Shown here piece by piece: positions 6,644-6,964 of a stretch of DNA of 6,964 nt (position 1 is its first letter; each line of letters opens with the position of its first letter). This DNA comes from Leptospirillum sp. Lineage in GTDB: Bacteria > Nitrospirota > Leptospirillia > Leptospirillales > Leptospirillaceae. The notes under the pieces are model-generated. The model saw only the letters and a list, made by a program, of their open reading frames with translations. It made no database searches and was not told the DNA's origin. The translations under genes were made by a program, and so were the position numbers. The stretch covers positions 1 through 6,964 of the forward strand of contig DAHWKF010000125.1 in assembly GCA_027343785.1 (NCBI GenBank), in the 5' to 3' direction.

Positions 6644-6964
6644 ATGCTGACCAGACGACGTCACAGCCAGACGCACGACGACTCCCTCAGGACCACCTAT
6701 GGCAGCCGGTTCTTCACGAAGGATCTGAAAACCTACCGGATGGGAGAGGACAGCCTCCCGCCGGCCAGTGTCTACCAGATCATTCATGACGAACTGGAGC
6801 TCGACGGAAACCCCTCCCTCAATCTGGCATCCTTCGTCACCACCTGGATGGAGCCGGAGGCCGAGCGGCTTATCCAGGAAAACCTCAGGAAAAATCTCGT
6901 CGACCAGAGCGAATACCCCCGGACGGGAGAAATCCAGCACCGGGTCGTCCACATGCTGGCCGAC
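6644..6964 (+). CDS. gad: Glutamate decarboxylase, PLP-dependent (partial, N-terminal 107 codons)
   Basis: The N-terminal end of glutamate decarboxylase, which removes CO2 from L-glutamate to give GABA and consumes a cytoplasmic proton. In enteric bacteria this is the core of glutamate-dependent acid resistance. Seen: RFFTKDLKTYRM (22-33), YQIIHDELELDGNPSLNLASF (44-64), TWMEPEAERLI (67-77), KNLVDQSEYPRTGEIQHRVVHMLAD (83-107). These match the GadA/GadB pattern of IINDELYLDGN, NLATF, TW, DKEEYP and a final R-VNM-AD. The PLP-binding lysine and catalytic core lie beyond the window, so intactness cannot be judged. The ATG at 6644 has AGGAGG at 6634-6639, a rather short four-base spacer, but no other start fits both the frame and the ribosome site. 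It is divergent from treZ, so it is a separate transcription unit sharing the 232-base upstream region. GadA and GadB cannot be told apart here. Confidence 0.93.
   Translation, partial: MLTRRRHSQTHDDSLRTTYGSRFFTKDLKTYRMGEDSLPPASVYQIIHDELELDGNPSLNLASFVTTWMEPEAERLIQENLRKNLVDQSEYPRTGEIQHRVVHMLAD

Noticed and set aside
6632..6952. 106-codon minus-strand open frame at the right end
   Set aside because: Antisense to the clearly recognisable glutamate decarboxylase N-terminus; no family signal.
1..6964. Frequent GGATCC/GGATC motifs
   Set aside because: They come from common Asp-Pro and Asp-Arg codon pairs in a GC-rich genome and show no regular spacing.

Overview
The window is a compact, GC-rich (about 60% by eye) bacterial segment. 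It holds a three-gene, minus-strand trehalose operon and the start of a divergent plus-strand glutamate decarboxylase gene. The sequence alone does not name the organism. Trehalose genes beside an acid-resistance type glutamate decarboxylase would suit an acid- or osmotically stressed bacterium. An acidophile such as a Leptospirillum-like Nitrospirota is my guess, at low confidence.

Layout on the minus strand, in order of transcription. treZ (6411 to 4504) encodes maltooligosyltrehalose trehalohydrolase. treY (4507 to 1610, GTG start) encodes maltooligosyltrehalose synthase. A third GH13 gene starts at 1613 and runs out of the window at base 1. Both junctions are 4-base stop/start overlaps (GTGA between treZ and treY, ATGA between treY and the third gene), and each downstream gene has its own Shine-Dalgarno sequence. 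This is a translationally coupled operon. TreY turns the reducing end of a maltooligosaccharide or glycogen chain into a trehalose unit and TreZ releases it. Both proteins keep all catalytic residues.

The third gene is the notable one. It has the overall sequence of a trehalose synthase (TreS, GH13_16), including a well-kept YYGDEIGMG / PMQW / DRNAGFS block and the usual C-terminal region. Nearly all active-site residues are replaced: the nucleophile Asp is Ala201, the transition-state Asp is Ser310, the region-I and region-IV His are Ala106 and Arg309, and the Tyr-Asp of the -1 subsite is His-Pro. The frame is open for all 537 visible codons. This looks like a maintained pseudoenzyme of the TreS family, perhaps a scaffold or regulatory partner, encoded with an active TreYZ pair.

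Bases 6412 to 6643 form a 232-base divergent intergenic region with the regulatory signals for both transcription units. From 6644 on the plus strand runs the N-terminal 107 codons of glutamate decarboxylase; the rest lies beyond the window. No RNA genes, mobile elements, CRISPR arrays or terminators were seen.
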